Below are positions 45,928 to 56,814 of a DNA stretch of 64,000 nucleotides, one piece after another. The first letter of the stretch is position 1, and every line of letters starts with the position of its first letter. Source of the stretch: Ectobius pallidus (lineage: Eukaryota; Arthropoda; Insecta; Blattodea; Ectobiidae); NCBI GenBank assembly GCA_964059195.1, contig CAXKWD010000013.1, forward strand, positions 25,086,611 through 25,150,610, read 5' to 3'. Position numbers and translations under genes: made by a program. A model generated the notes under the pieces. It did not search any database and had not been told where the DNA came from. It saw only the letters and a list, made by a program, of their open reading frames with translations.

Positions 45928-46740
45928 CATGGCCTCTAGATTATAGAAATATGTTTTTATTAGGTTTTTTGTCATTTTATGCAATTTTATATTTTTAGGG
46001 CATTTATTTCAATTTTACGTCATTATTTTGCCATTTTCGTGTTATTTGCTTCCTTATTTAGTCATTTTCATGTATCTACATTGAGTGTATTAACTTTTCT
46101 TTCGTCACTAGCGGTGCTGACTTTGAAGTGTTGTTTGTTTAATGCAAGAAGGAAAAATTCGGGGTTAAACTACTGTTTACCCTCAATAAAAAAGAAAAAA
46201 GTGTTCCCTATACAGGCCATGGAGGGCCAGAGGGTTCCAGTAGGTTGAGGCTACCAGATTTTAGACATTCGGTACATGAAAGTGGTAAGGTTGTCAGCCT
46301 TATCCCCAGAATTGCTCCTGGTACTCATTTCTGTTAGAGGCTGAGTCGACCCCAGGGCCATAGTGCGACCAGAAGGATTAGGCCAATTGAAAAACTCCAA
46401 CGACCTCATCGGGGATCGAACCCGCGACCTTCCGGTTTGTAGCGCAGTGTTACCCTCAATAAACAACAATATAATCCGGCAGACTACAAAAGGAAATGCC
46501 GAATTTTGACTCGCCAGTGCCTGAATGCCAGTATAAATTTCCGTGAGAAAAGAACTTTGAAAACATTACAGTTATTTACAAAACTAGTCTATAAGTTTGT
46601 GTGTACAATAATAATTTTTTTATAAACAAAATATGAGTTTTTAGGTCATTTTTATAATTAATAAGTCATTTTCTTTAATGGGTCATTTTATAGGTCATTT
46701 TTCAAACAATTTTAGGTCATCAGAATCCAGGCCCTGCTTA
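45928..46740. mobile_element. GGTCATTTT-rich hAT-like non-autonomous element carrying a SINE
   Basis: The left end (CATGGCCTCTAGATTATA, 45928 onward) is imperfectly inverted relative to the right end (CAGAATCCAGGCCCTGC). The body is rich in GTCATTTT words and matches the pattern at 1081-1577 and 15400-15505. The element is split by a SINE at 46191-46449. No transposase remains. Confidence 0.5.
46191..46449 (-). mobile_element. tRNA-derived SINE, family B, with 14-bp target-site duplication
   Basis: On the minus strand it has a tRNA-like head with ACCGGAAGGTCGCGGGTTCG and B box GGTTCGATCCCCGATGAG, then GGAGTTTTTCAATTGGCC, GGGGTCGACTCAGCC, and GTACCGAATGTCTAAAATCT. This matches the plus-strand copy at 52990-53291. 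Direct repeats TTACCCTCAATAAA at 46177-46190 and 46450-46463 flank it exactly, giving a clean LINE-mediated insertion signature. Confidence 0.85.
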
Positions 46741-47343
46741 TTACAGTATGAGCACTTTATAATAACCCTAAATATTCCTATAATTTACTACAAATGAAAG
46801 TTTGCGTTTACTATTTTATTTTTGTTTTAGATAATTCTGGTATTATCTGCCAATTTAAGCCTGTGCATATACTAACTTACATTCAAGAAAATGCACCAAT
46901 TTTAATTGATACCAGAAAAATCTCTGATGAAAGATATAAACAGAAACATAAGAACTAACAAGGGTTTTCCTTGGTATATTACTAAATATCTTCATACTTT
47001 TGTGAGAAAATTCCACTTACAAGTTCCAGACTAATTCTTATCGTCGTTGCAAACACCCATATAAAGTAAAATTGCCTATGAATATGTACTATCAATCCCA
47101 CTTTCAAGTCTAGAGCTTGGATTTTTGATCATATGGGCTATTCTTCGTGTATCACAAAGTAAGTACAAATTGTCGACATGAAAAATAATTTGTTTTTATT
47201 AATAAGAAAAATTATCTAAAAATTATAATAATTATCTGAAAATTATATTAAGTTACGTCAAGAAGACAGGGACTGAATATATATATATGGAGCGTCTACT
47301 GAAGAAACGTGGAATGTCACGAAAATTGATTTGAATGTTTAAT
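46741..47343. other. AT-rich non-coding stretch
   Basis: No supported feature. Confidence 0.4.
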
Positions 47344-47766
47344 TACTACGTTTTCATGCAGAATTCACATCGATATGAACACGATCCCATTCCAATACGA
47401 TCCCGTTTTCATGTAAAACTTTCGATCCGATATTGAAAACAACATTTCCGAGAGAACCCACAGAATGCGCTAGTTTCATATTCCAGGACCAATGAAACAC
47501 TTCTCGCCAAACACAAGAATATCGCGAGGACATTGAGGACCAATGAAATGGCGGATTAGCGTATTGAGATCGAACTGAATACGAGTAGTGTTTTCATGGC
47601 GTTTGCATACGATCTTAGTCCGATCCGATCCTATTTTTTAGGGGGATTTTTAGGGGGATCCTACTTTTTAGGGGGACTCAGATAGACCTGAGTTCCCGTT
47701 TTCATAACAATTTCAATCCGGTAAGAGGATTCAGATCTATCTGAATTCTGCATGAAAACGTACTAA
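47344..47766. mobile_element. MITE with TIRs of about 35 bp
   Basis: The left terminus TACTACGTTTTCATGCAGAA (47344 onward), then TTCACATCGATATGAA, is mirrored at the right terminus (reverse complement TAGTACGTTTTCATGCAGAA, then TTCAGATAGATCTGAA). The 423-bp interior repeats GTTTTCAT words and has three TTTTTAGGGGGA units at about 47630-47685. It is non-coding. Confidence 0.7.
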
Positions 47767-49299
47767 ATATTATTGTTCAAAGGCAGTAGAATAGCATATC
47801 AGTACTATACTACAAAAGCAATGATAGTTTGTTGCATGCAGAGGCTTGAAGAATTTAACTACAACACAAAAGTGTTGAATGGCATAGTGAAATAGTGCAA
47901 ACGTTGGTGTTTTTGCACTGATATCATAGTAGTTTGCGAAACAGCATTTATTATCTTCCGAATGCAGTGTTCACGTTGGCATCACAACAAAACAGTCATT
48001 GTTTTATACTCAGTGATTATTGCAAAAAATTGTCTTTGTCATTGCATATAGGAGATGTGACATTCCCCTCTTTTGTGACTTTTTGTTACATCTATTGGTA
48101 ACATATGACTATTATATCAAGGATTAGCCGTCAAGGGATTCCATTTGTTACTTTATCTAGAGAAGAATGGTAATATTGTCTGAATAAAATAAACAAATTA
48201 TATTTTCTTAATTTACTGTAATATCGTCTCAAAGTTTAAGATTCATTTCCTGAAAAATTACTAAAATGCGACATTCCCAGTTTATGCAGTTGATTCTTCA
48301 TATATAAATCAATTTGTTCTTACCTTTGAGAAATGCAACTGAAATCATATAAGCAAAAACGTTCAACCTCAAATTTGAAACTACTTTGATTTGTGCTGAT
48401 ACCTCTTCACTGAATATTGTACTAACAGGTTTGAGTTGTACATTTTACTGAAACATATTCAGTAAGTAAATATCATTCGAAAGTTTTGAGTGTTAGCTGA
48501 CAATATTAAATCCATTCGCAACGGTAATATAGTTATGGTTTTTAAGATGATGATTGGGCTGTTTGTTACGCACATATCTTCCATCGTATTCGACGGTTTA
48601 AAATGTTATAATTAAAAATTTTGCCAAATAAAATTAATTATTATCTGAAATAAACTAGTAATATTAAATGTTTACAATTGTTCTACTTAGTGGTAAAAAA
48701 GTGAATTCTTGCAAACCGATTACAGTTGATATTCACCACTGAGTTGTTTTAAAATGTTGGAAATTATCTTAGCTACAGTGCAAAAATCCTTGTTATTTAA
48801 TCTTACACGTACATTAAACCTAGTCCTTAATTTCTAGCTGTATTATACTCTCGGTACAAAGGTTTCATGTTAGGATGTAAATACAGTCCATACTGTATAT
48901 AGTTATAACAATAAATACGTATCTTTACCTTCAACAGCATTAAAAAAATTATAAGCCTTAACTATGGACGTAGTAATTATTCTGTTACATTAACGTGGAT
49001 GCAATGTCTAAGTGACAGATCGGAGTCAAAGACTATAAAAAACTTTCAAAATATGAATTTTAATTATTTTTCTAGCAAATGTTCTCTTAAATGTTAATTA
49101 ATGAGCAGCATTCTTACAAAAAACATTTTATGATGATTTTCAGGGCACACATTTCAATGACTTGACCATAAATGCAATGAATTACTCAGTTTCTAAGATA
49201 TGTTAATATTGTTCTAATGAACAGCTAAAATACGCAAAAGTATATTTAGTAGTCATTCACATCCCACCCAACTAAACATCTACTCTTATACAATTCAAC
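47767..49299. other. AT-rich intergenic stretch
   Basis: No supported gene or repeat recognised by eye. Confidence 0.4.
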
Positions 49300-50004
49300 G
49301 GCCCTAAATAGCGTGCTTGCTCGCCCGCTTCGTGAGACATCGGGTATACTCGGCGATGTTCGTCTCTCGCAGTCTAAACTTTCATGACGACTACAAAATT
49401 AGGAAGGAAAACCGTTTCTTTATTATATAAGGCCTAAGTGAAATGAAAACAATGAACAAATATTCTAATTTTATTTTTACTTACAATTTTCATAGCTCTG
49501 AACCACAAACATTTTTAATAATCTACCAGTGTAATTTTCTTAAAAATCCTGGAGTCAATTAATAATGGCGGGCGAAGCCGGGGGCAACAGCTGTAAAATA
49601 TTGATGGTTTTATCTCTTGAAATATCGCTGATAATAATAATCCAAACGAACTATTCCTTCCCTTGAAACATTATATAATTTCTGAAAATTACACTGAATT
49701 GGTAAAATAAAATTCACATCATATTCATGTCAATAAACAGCTGAGAAACAATACGTATTATGTGTTCACAGGTTCTTTGGAACTGCATAATCGATTCTGA
49801 TATAGTTTTCCCAGGGGGCGCTTTCATGTCATGGAATGTACTCTAAAGCAGGAATTTTAGCTATTTCATTAATTATTAATGGCTTAGTTTATGAATGATT
49901 CGCGTGCAAGTGTTAACAAATATAATGCTTTAATAATTATTATACTCTTAATTTTTAATTTTTAAAAGAATTATCGTGGCGAAGTCACGGGCACCTCCTA
50001 GTTA
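49300..50004 (+). mobile_element. Helitron-like 3' ends (two, putative)
   Basis: GGCGGGCGAAGCCGGGGGCA, then ACAGCTGT (about 49567-49594), and GTGGCGAAGTCACGGGCACC, then TCCTAG followed by T (about 49977-50003), share a short GC-rich hairpin followed by a CTRR-like end. This resembles the 3' terminus of insect Helitrons (CTAG at an A/T site). No 5' terminus or Rep/helicase coding sequence is recognisable. Confidence 0.35.
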
Positions 50005-51211
50005 AACACAATTCACCACAATAGATGGTTGTGTTCAAATTGCAATACAACCTTTCTCTCTGAAATGAGACATACAATTATTATTCATCCTCAAAATATT
50101 CACTGCAAAATTTCACCGAAATAATTTCATCATTATCGCCATCACATAGTTTTAAACCACTCGGCTTAATAGTTTTTTGAGGTCCCGGCCGATCACATAG
50201 CCTAGTGTTATTCACAAAATAGTTAACTTAAAAACACTTTCGTCACAATGGACATGGAGGATCATAGAATGCTACAAAAATAAATATATAAATATATATA
50301 TATTAGCCCGAATCCATTAGTCTAACACTGAAGGGTAATTAACTCAGAAGGGCTGATAAATACACTAGAGAAGCGAAGGTAGTGTAAATAACCCACAAAA
50401 GAAGACGATATCCAGACAGCAACAGCGGTTTATGTTTTTACTGCGGTCTCATGGTTAAGGGTAAATAGGGAACAATTCCACTCAATTTTGCTTTAACACT
50501 TCAACTGAAGTAATCCAAAGTTAAATTTAAACCATTTCTATTAGTGAATTTATGTTATTGTAATTTTCGGAATGCAGTCCCAGTGCTCCTTAACTTTTTA
50601 TTATTATATTTACATTAGTCAATTCACTAAAATTAAACGAATATCATGGAATACGCTAAACTATACTTCCTTAAATTTACTCATTTGGTAGTAGGCTAGT
50701 TAAAACAAAGCTTCTTCCAAGAAACAGTCCACTACTTTCAATACCATTTAGGCTAAGCACAGGGATTCTTCTAAGGTAAGAATAATTGTAAATAACATAC
50801 CTTTCGAACTATTATTCTACAGATTATTTTTAATGAATTATTTAAGAAGAATACATTTCATTGAACGCAAGAAATAGAATCATATATTGAGCTTACTAAA
50901 TGAGAGCTTTACTTCACTAGAAGCCGTTAGCATAATATAATTAAACACAATTACTTTTGGAAAAATTGTTACAAGAAAATAATGTAACATTCCAGATTCT
51001 AACAGCTTGTGCCTTCTGTAGAAAAACAAAGTATTAAATACAATTTTGTGTCCCAAGTGGCTACCTCAAGTCCCTAAAAAAAATACATTGTTTCTAAATT
51101 TGAGCCGTGCTTTACCTGATAACTATTATCCACACTGCTCTATCCCCCCACCCCCATTAGGAGCGGAAAATAACAAGAATTATGTTTTCACTTTGCGGTT
51201 AGGTATTTGTT
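50005..51211. other. AT-rich intergenic stretch
   Basis: No supported gene. A short ATATATAT tract lies near 50283-50306. Confidence 0.4.
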
Positions 51212-51234
51212 GATAACATTATAGGAGAAAAATT

Positions 51235-51308
51235 CCTCCGACACTGGGACTTGAACCCAGGACCTTTGGCTATTCGCGCCAATGCTCTACCAACTGAGCT
51301 AAGCCGGA
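51235..51308 (-). tRNA. tRNA-like SINE head (left arm), probably not a functional tRNA
   Basis: On the minus strand it folds as a cloverleaf: acceptor TCCGGCT/TGTCGGA (one T-T mismatch, one G-T), D arm GCTC/GAGC, anticodon stem TTGGC/GCCAA, T arm CTGGG/CCCAG with loop TTCAAGT. The anticodon loop is GCGAATA. Position 33 is C instead of the near-universal T, so a formal GAA (Phe) anticodon is unreliable. The shared tail and the second family member indicate a SINE head. Confidence 0.45.
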
Positions 51309-51563
51309 GTTCAATTCACAGCGCCGGATGGAACCTCTCTCCTATGACTGATTGCCCTAATGGTCCACCTCACAGACAGACATGTTATGTCATATGCAGT
51401 ACTGTGAGGGACACTAATTAGCACACTAATGAGCCCGGTCACAAAAATCACTAATTAGTGTGCCTCACAGTACTGCATATGACATAACATGTCTGTCTGT
51501 GAGGTGGACCATTAGGGCAATCAGTCATAGGAGAGAGGTTCCATCCGGTACTGTGAATTGAAC

Positions 51564-51637
51564 TCCGGCTTAGCTCAGTTGGTAGAGCATTGGCGCGAAT
51601 AGCCAAAGGTCCTGGGTTCAAGTCCCAGTGTCGGAGG
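51564..51637 (+). tRNA. tRNA-like SINE head (right arm), probably not a functional tRNA
   Basis: Same cloverleaf as the left-arm copy. The A box TAGCTCAGTTGG and B box GGTTCAAGTCC are both well preserved, so RNA polymerase III transcription is plausible. A GGAATTTTTCTCC tail with a T run follows directly and could act as a terminator. The non-canonical anticodon loop (C33) and the SINE tail argue against a decoding tRNA. Confidence 0.45.
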
Positions 51638-51709
51638 AATTTTTCTCCTATAATGTTATCATGTAATGTCCAACAGAGACAATAATCTGTGGTTCATGAA
51701 AGCTTATAT

Positions 51710-52139
51710 ATCTATCTTGGTTTTTGTTGCTAGACAATAAGGTAGCTTCCAAACTTATTAAATCTGTACGTACCCAAGATTATGCATTAACCTTTTCACT
51801 GATCTTAGCGTATATATGCGTTCCGCAGGAAACTGCGTAAAAGAGGAAATATAAAATGAACAGGATAATACTTTTTTTTAAATATGAGGAATTTTATCCT
51901 CGTGTTAGGATTGCCGTTCACGCACCCAGCTATGCCAATGAAACTTTCTTCATTGATTTTAACTTTTCAAACTCATACATCACTTTACGAATTGTGTTGT
52001 TTTTTTCCCTCGAATTTGGTTTTATAAATTCTCTCGTTATTATCAGCTTAATAGGTTTGTCATTGCTAAAATTTATACTTGTCAAGATTATAAAACATTA
52101 ATATTTCAAAATGTTGTGATTTGTGGGATGGACGATATA
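51710..52139. other. AT-rich non-coding stretch
   Basis: No supported gene. The 81-codon frame at 51856-52101 is hydrophobic but has no recognisable domain. Confidence 0.35.
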
Positions 52140-52390
52140 TTTCGGCTTTTATTCCGCCATCTTCAGATCCTTTATGATTCTTCATATTTAATGAAGAATC
52201 ATAATCATAATCATAATCAACAGATACACAACGATTCAGCGAAGTATTTTCATAAAGCTTTTAGAAATTGTATTTTATAAATGTGGAAAAGATTTAAGAC
52301 AATGCAGTTTTGGTTTTAATTATTAAGGCATCCAAACCAACAAAAGAAGATGCCCTGAAGATGGCGGAAATACGCCGAAAGGCCAAGGCG
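52140..52390. repeat. inverted pair of CTGAAGA...GAAA motifs, possibly Penelope-like or other retroelement 3' region
   Basis: The plus strand at 52355-52380 reads CTGAAGA, T, GGCG, six bases, CGCC, GAAA. It is preceded by GGCATC (52327-52332) and GATGCC (52349-52354), which can pair. The minus strand at 52166-52140 has CTGAAGA, T, GGC, loop, GCC, GAAA, with a GATTCTTCAT/ATGAAGAATC hairpin (52176-52200) beside it. The layout resembles a type I hammerhead core (CUGANGA, stem II, GAAA). However, one extra base follows CTGAAGA and the third helix is not evident. Confidence 0.3.
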
Positions 52391-52642
52391 AATTATAAAA
52401 TAAAACATTGTTGAGTTAGTTGTACTAAGTCTATTTTATTTTAATTGATCGAGCTCAACGGTATATAAAATGTATTTTAATCTACGAGAAGTATGTTCAG
52501 TAATTGCACTTTATACCCTCGGTGTTTTGTGTTTCATTCTGGGCCACAACGTCATAAAAATCGGAATCTAACAATTCATCGTTAGTAATTACCTACTTAC
52601 TCAACGGCAATAGACTTTCCTAAACAAGCAAGGGAATATTGT

Positions 52643-52834
52643 CTATTTTATGGAACCCGGAGGTTTATTACCGGACATACATTTAACCATGTTCTGTGCT
52701 AACTCCATCCAACCCGCATCCATAGCAATTCCTACTTCCCTTGTATCTATTCTAATACTGTCCCCCTTCGGTCTCCCAGTCAGTGTTATTGGAATATGTC
52801 TTTCCTCCCCATGCGCGAAACATTTCAAGCCCAT
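52643..52834 (-). pseudogene. LINE ORF2 C-terminal fragment
   Basis: The minus-strand translation contains P-I-T-L-T-G-R-P-K, then D-S-I-R-I-D-T-R-E-V-G-I, then W-M-E-L-A-Q. This matches the widespread insect LINE C-terminal motif (GRP-x-RW-x-D-x-I-x-x-D-x-REVG, W-x-x-LAQDR). It is short and lacks the rest of the reverse transcriptase, so it is a relic. Assignment rests on motif resemblance only. Confidence 0.45.
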
Positions 52835-52989
52835 GTCATACTCCGTGATTTAATTATTCTTTTTACATTCGGTGAAAAGTACAGGATATGAAGCTCGTCA
52901 AAATGCAGTTTTATCGAGCTCCCGTCCAGCGTTGTTAATAGAAAAATTTTATTCGTTACAATTTTACAAAAGCATGGTATCTTTTTTGG

Positions 52990-53291
52990 GGGTACGCCGT
53001 AGAGTAGTGGTTGAGGCACTGGCTAAAAACCGGAAGGTCACAGGTTCGACCCCCGATGAGATCATTGGGATTTTTCAATTGGCCTAATCATGCTGGTGGC
53101 ACTGCGGTCCTGGGGTCGACTCAGCCCCTAACAGAAATGGATACCAGGAGTGGTCCTTGGGGTAAAGGCGGCCGGTGCGTAAGGTTCACAACCTTACCAC
53201 CTTCATGTACTGAATGTCTAAAATCTGGGAGCCTCGTCTGCTGAAACCCATAGACCCTTAGGGCCTCCAAGACTTGTAGAAGGAACACTTT
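52990..53291 (+). mobile_element. tRNA-derived SINE, family B, plus-strand copy
   Basis: The tRNA-like head (GTAGAGTAGTGGTTGAGGCA, B box GGTTCGACCCCCGATGAGAT) is followed by TTTTTCAATTGGCCTAATCA, CTGGGGTCGACTCAGCC, TGTACTGAATGTCTAAAATC and a 3' end GGAACACTTT. This matches the minus-strand copy at 46191-46449 along its whole length. The frame at 53011-53244 is SINE body. Confidence 0.8.
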
Positions 53292-53784
53292 ACTGTTTAT
53301 GGTAATTATTTTTAACTAGGTATTTGAAAATATAACGAATCGTTTATATCACTGTTTTATCACTAAATGGGTAAAATTGAGTTATGGAGTTTAATGTAAT
53401 AAGCATTTCTAAAGAAGGATTTTGTGTGGAAACGACACACGTCTAAGCAGTCTCTACCCAATCTATCACTGAGTAAAATGTATAAAATTTCTTCTCTCGA
53501 GAGATCTTGTTCGGTGGAAAACTGAAATGTAAATTAATACTATTAATCTTGTTGAACAGAAAGTGTGTTAGTATTTTTGTGGGATATTCATTGCAGTTGG
53601 AAAACTTTTTTTCATATTGAATGTATTATTTGAAATTTTTTAACGTGCGCCATTTTATTTTGAGGTGTCTCAGTAAACAATTTATTTTGAGAAGTTGTGT
53701 AAGTTTCGTGTTTGAAATTATAAAGTTATCAGTTACTCAATATATTACTAGAGATGTATTTATCTAGGAGTAGTATGGTTTTCC
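53292..53784. other. AT-rich non-coding stretch
   Basis: No supported feature. Confidence 0.4.
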
Positions 53785-54510
53785 CACCTACGTCATTGCA
53801 GGAGCTTGCAGGAGCCGGAGGGGAGGGTGGCGCCGGAGTGGAGGGGGAAACGGGTCACGTGACAGGAGCCGGAGGGGAAGGTGGGCGTGGTCTATGACGT
53901 CACAAGTGGGCGTGGCTATGACGTCAGTGGCGGATTGTATGACGTCACAAGTAGGCGTGGCTATAACCACGTGATTCAAAATGGCGTCGGTTCCGGTTCC
54001 TATTGCAAATGGCGGCGGTTCCGGTTCCGGGGCGTACGAAGCGCGAAATTCAAAATTTGAGAATTTATAATGTAATTGGTTACGTTTGCGGCGCGAAATT
54101 CAAAATTTGGAAATTTATAATGAAAATGGCTACGTTTCCGGTTCCTATTTCAAATGGCGGATGGTGGGAGATTTAATACTTGATGGCGGTTGATTTGAAA
54201 ATTGCAAAAGGTGGAAATTGAATATTACAATTGCAAATAGCGGATGGTGGGAAATTTGAAATTTGTATATTGGTATTGTTTTACAACATGGCGGCATCGC
54301 TTACGTCACAAGTGGAATGAGAGGGGAAGGTGGAATGTTTTACAATATGGCAGCATCGCATACGTCATCAGAGGAGGAGCAAAGGATTGATGACGTCATT
54401 GCAGGAGCCGCAGGATTGATTACGTCATTGCAGGAGCTGATGACGTCATTGCAGGAGCCGCAGGATTGATTACGTCATTGCAGGAGCCGCAGGAGCCGAT
54501 GACGTCACAG
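53785..54510. promoter_or_regulatory. GC-rich island with clustered TGACGTCA (CRE-type) palindromes and GCAGGAGCC repeats
   Basis: TGACGTCA occurs exactly at 53895-53902, 53919-53926, 53940-53947, 54391-54398, 54441-54448 and 54500-54507. At least five further TACGTCA half-variants lie between. Other repeated words are GGGCGTGGC/GGGCGTGGT, GGCGGTTCCGGTTCC-type, ATTGCAGGAGCCGCAGGATT, GCGCGAAATTCAAAATTTG (twice) and AAATGGCGG. The repeats are direct and irregularly spaced. There is no credible reading frame. It could be a regulatory island, a minisatellite, or the interior of an unrecognised mobile element. Regulatory function is inference from the CREB/ATF-type site. Confidence 0.5.
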
Positions 54511-56814
54511 CAGATTTTAATCTTTATGTCTTTTTAGCATGGAAGCATATAGATCACGAAGCGTAAATGCATCGTTATCAGTTTTCTGTAAGATGATTCT
54601 TTTTCTAAAATCTAGTGACTCAACCTAGAGTAAAGGCGGTCGGTACCCCGCGTTCCGAATGTTAAAAAATCTAAACCTCCTTATTTATTATCAGAATCCA
54701 TCGAAAGTGTATAGTTAGCATTATTTTATTCCTTCGTAAATATGGTAGCTTTCGTCTTAAAACTATATTTTATTTGTAAGATTATAATCCTAGCCCAAGG
54801 GTTAACTCAGCTTCTGGCTTAGCAGATAGTCGTAAATTTTCCTATCATGATCGGTGCATAATCTTACGTGTTGAATTATCTTCAAATCCCTCAGTATAAT
54901 GTCGGAATAATATTATATCATACTTCATTATTCAAAGGCGTTTTGTAAAGTCAATGTATAGAACTGTGTTAGCACACTGTTTCAATGTACGTGACAGAAT
55001 TGATGCATGTGTATCTCGTTATCTACAACAGTCATATGAGGCTTGTAGTAACCTTGACGTACGTCTCACATATTCATTCACTGCAACTTATCTATCGTAT
55101 GCTGACCTATTCAAAAGTCTTAAAACAATCTCTTTAAACAGCAGTACTTTTAAAAATGAAATCCCTAATCATAGCACATGTCTTATGTATTATTAGTCAA
55201 CAGTATTTTTATTGCGGTATATTGTAATATTTCATCGCAGAGTGGTAGTGAACTTATATTGTAATATTCCATCGCTGAGTGGTTCTGAGTTCGATTCAAA
55301 GTCAGTAAAGGCATATTCAGCTTTTCTCACATTGCGGGAAATTGAATATACTGTTTCAGAAAAGCGCTGATAAGAAATAAATATCAAATAACGCTTTAAC
55401 GTATATTTCTCCCAGTGATTCATCTCCGATGGAACCTTATATTATTAATGTAGTTTGATACAGAGTACATCATATCACAATTGTCAGCATTTATTATATG
55501 AAAATTAATATTTTATTTCCGTACTAGAATTAAATATCGGATATCTGTTGATGTCACCAGAAATGAATATTTTTCGCATACGACATCGATTTAATGTGGG
55601 AAATCATGAACAGGTATTTTCACAAGCAGGAAACGTGAAATATCTAATTACTGACTTAAGCTTTAACGTATATTTCTCCTGTCGCGAGGCTATCGTCAGC
55701 ATTTTTTTAAACTCCAATCATGTCATTGGTGTAAAATATATTTATCCTGTTGTGAGGCTATTTCATAACGTCATCACTACAGACCTACTTCTCGTATAAT
55801 GTTTGGCCGCTAGCTTTTAAATACGAGGTTGAAAGTTGCAATACATTCATTTGAAGCGCCACGGAGTTTTAGAGTTTAGATGATTAAATATGCATTACCT
55901 ATTTTTATGTACGATGCTTTCATTCACCGTTCTACAAACGGACTTGATCAAATTGTTTACTTTATACATCACGTAACAGTCCTATTACAAATAGTAGAAA
56001 CTCAAAATAGCTAGAGGTTCGAGTTTTCAAAACTTACAATTTTTTCCATATTTAGACTTTCAATTAAATTTATGTTTTTATTTTACAAGATCACCAGTAA
56101 TTTTTACTATGATCCACAACGGTGGCGCGGCTCCAAACACCCTCAATGTCTACCACTGATGTTTTATAAAGTCGTTATTATATTCAAATTATATTTTAAT
56201 TTCAAGGTGGTCTGTGTTAGAGCTTTTTCCATGAATATGTCATCCTCAGATCCAACTAAGTTTTAACTTTTGCTTCCATCCGTATATATTTTCATTGAAT
56301 AATCCACATATTCTTCCACTTTGCTAATTACTCTTAAGTCCACTGGATGAAGTCAGTTGTGAGAATCTCACAAAGCTTTCTCTACCCTCAAAATTGTAAC
56401 AACTTTAATGTCCTCCAACATACAGATTTTACATCATAGAGCAAAAATATTTTTCCAGGTTATAATATTGAGATTATTTTAGCTTTTTTCCATAGATTTA
56501 GGGAATTTTCTATTTGTTAATCATCCACTATCAATCATCGTTATCTTGCTCACTATATCGGCTTCTCCACGAGCTTTTAAATGATCATTATGTTCTAAAA
56601 CATTCATAATTTCTGAATGTATACAAATATAATCTCCGGTGTTTATTGGTATCTTTGTTTCTTCTCTTAACCTTCTCCAAAATTAACTATCTTCTTATTA
56701 TTATCTGGCTCATAGCATCTTCTTTACTATTTGTATTCGTTTCTAAAATATGGTTGTTAACACTATGCTTTTCCTTATTTTTGTCAGATCTAAGTTTGTA
56801 TATTTCATTCCATG
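54511..56814. other. AT-rich stretch with a SINE tail scrap
   Basis: No supported gene. 55853-55883 (GCGCCACGGAGTTTTAGAGT) resembles the 3' tail of SINE family A. Near 55219-55300 a TTGTAATATTTCATCGCAGA-type unit is repeated twice with small differences. Confidence 0.35.

Larger units (their letters stand above)
51212..51660. repeat. near-perfect palindrome of two head-to-head tRNA-headed SINEs (family C)
   Basis: The arms 51212-51421 and 51451-51660 (210 bp each) are inverted copies with about three visible mismatches and no indel. Paired coordinates sum to 102872 throughout. The spacer is 29 bp. Each arm carries one tRNA-like head pointing outward. The right arm continues past the palindrome into the family C tail, which ends in ACAATAATCTGTGGTTCA and is shared with 9880-9974. 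The left arm is cut at 51212. Confidence 0.9.

Noticed and set aside
53785..54510. Integrated small DNA virus control region (because of GGGCGTGGC next to TGACGTCA)
   Set aside because: No viral reading frame or capsid/replication motif is present nearby. The resemblance is limited to short GC-rich words.
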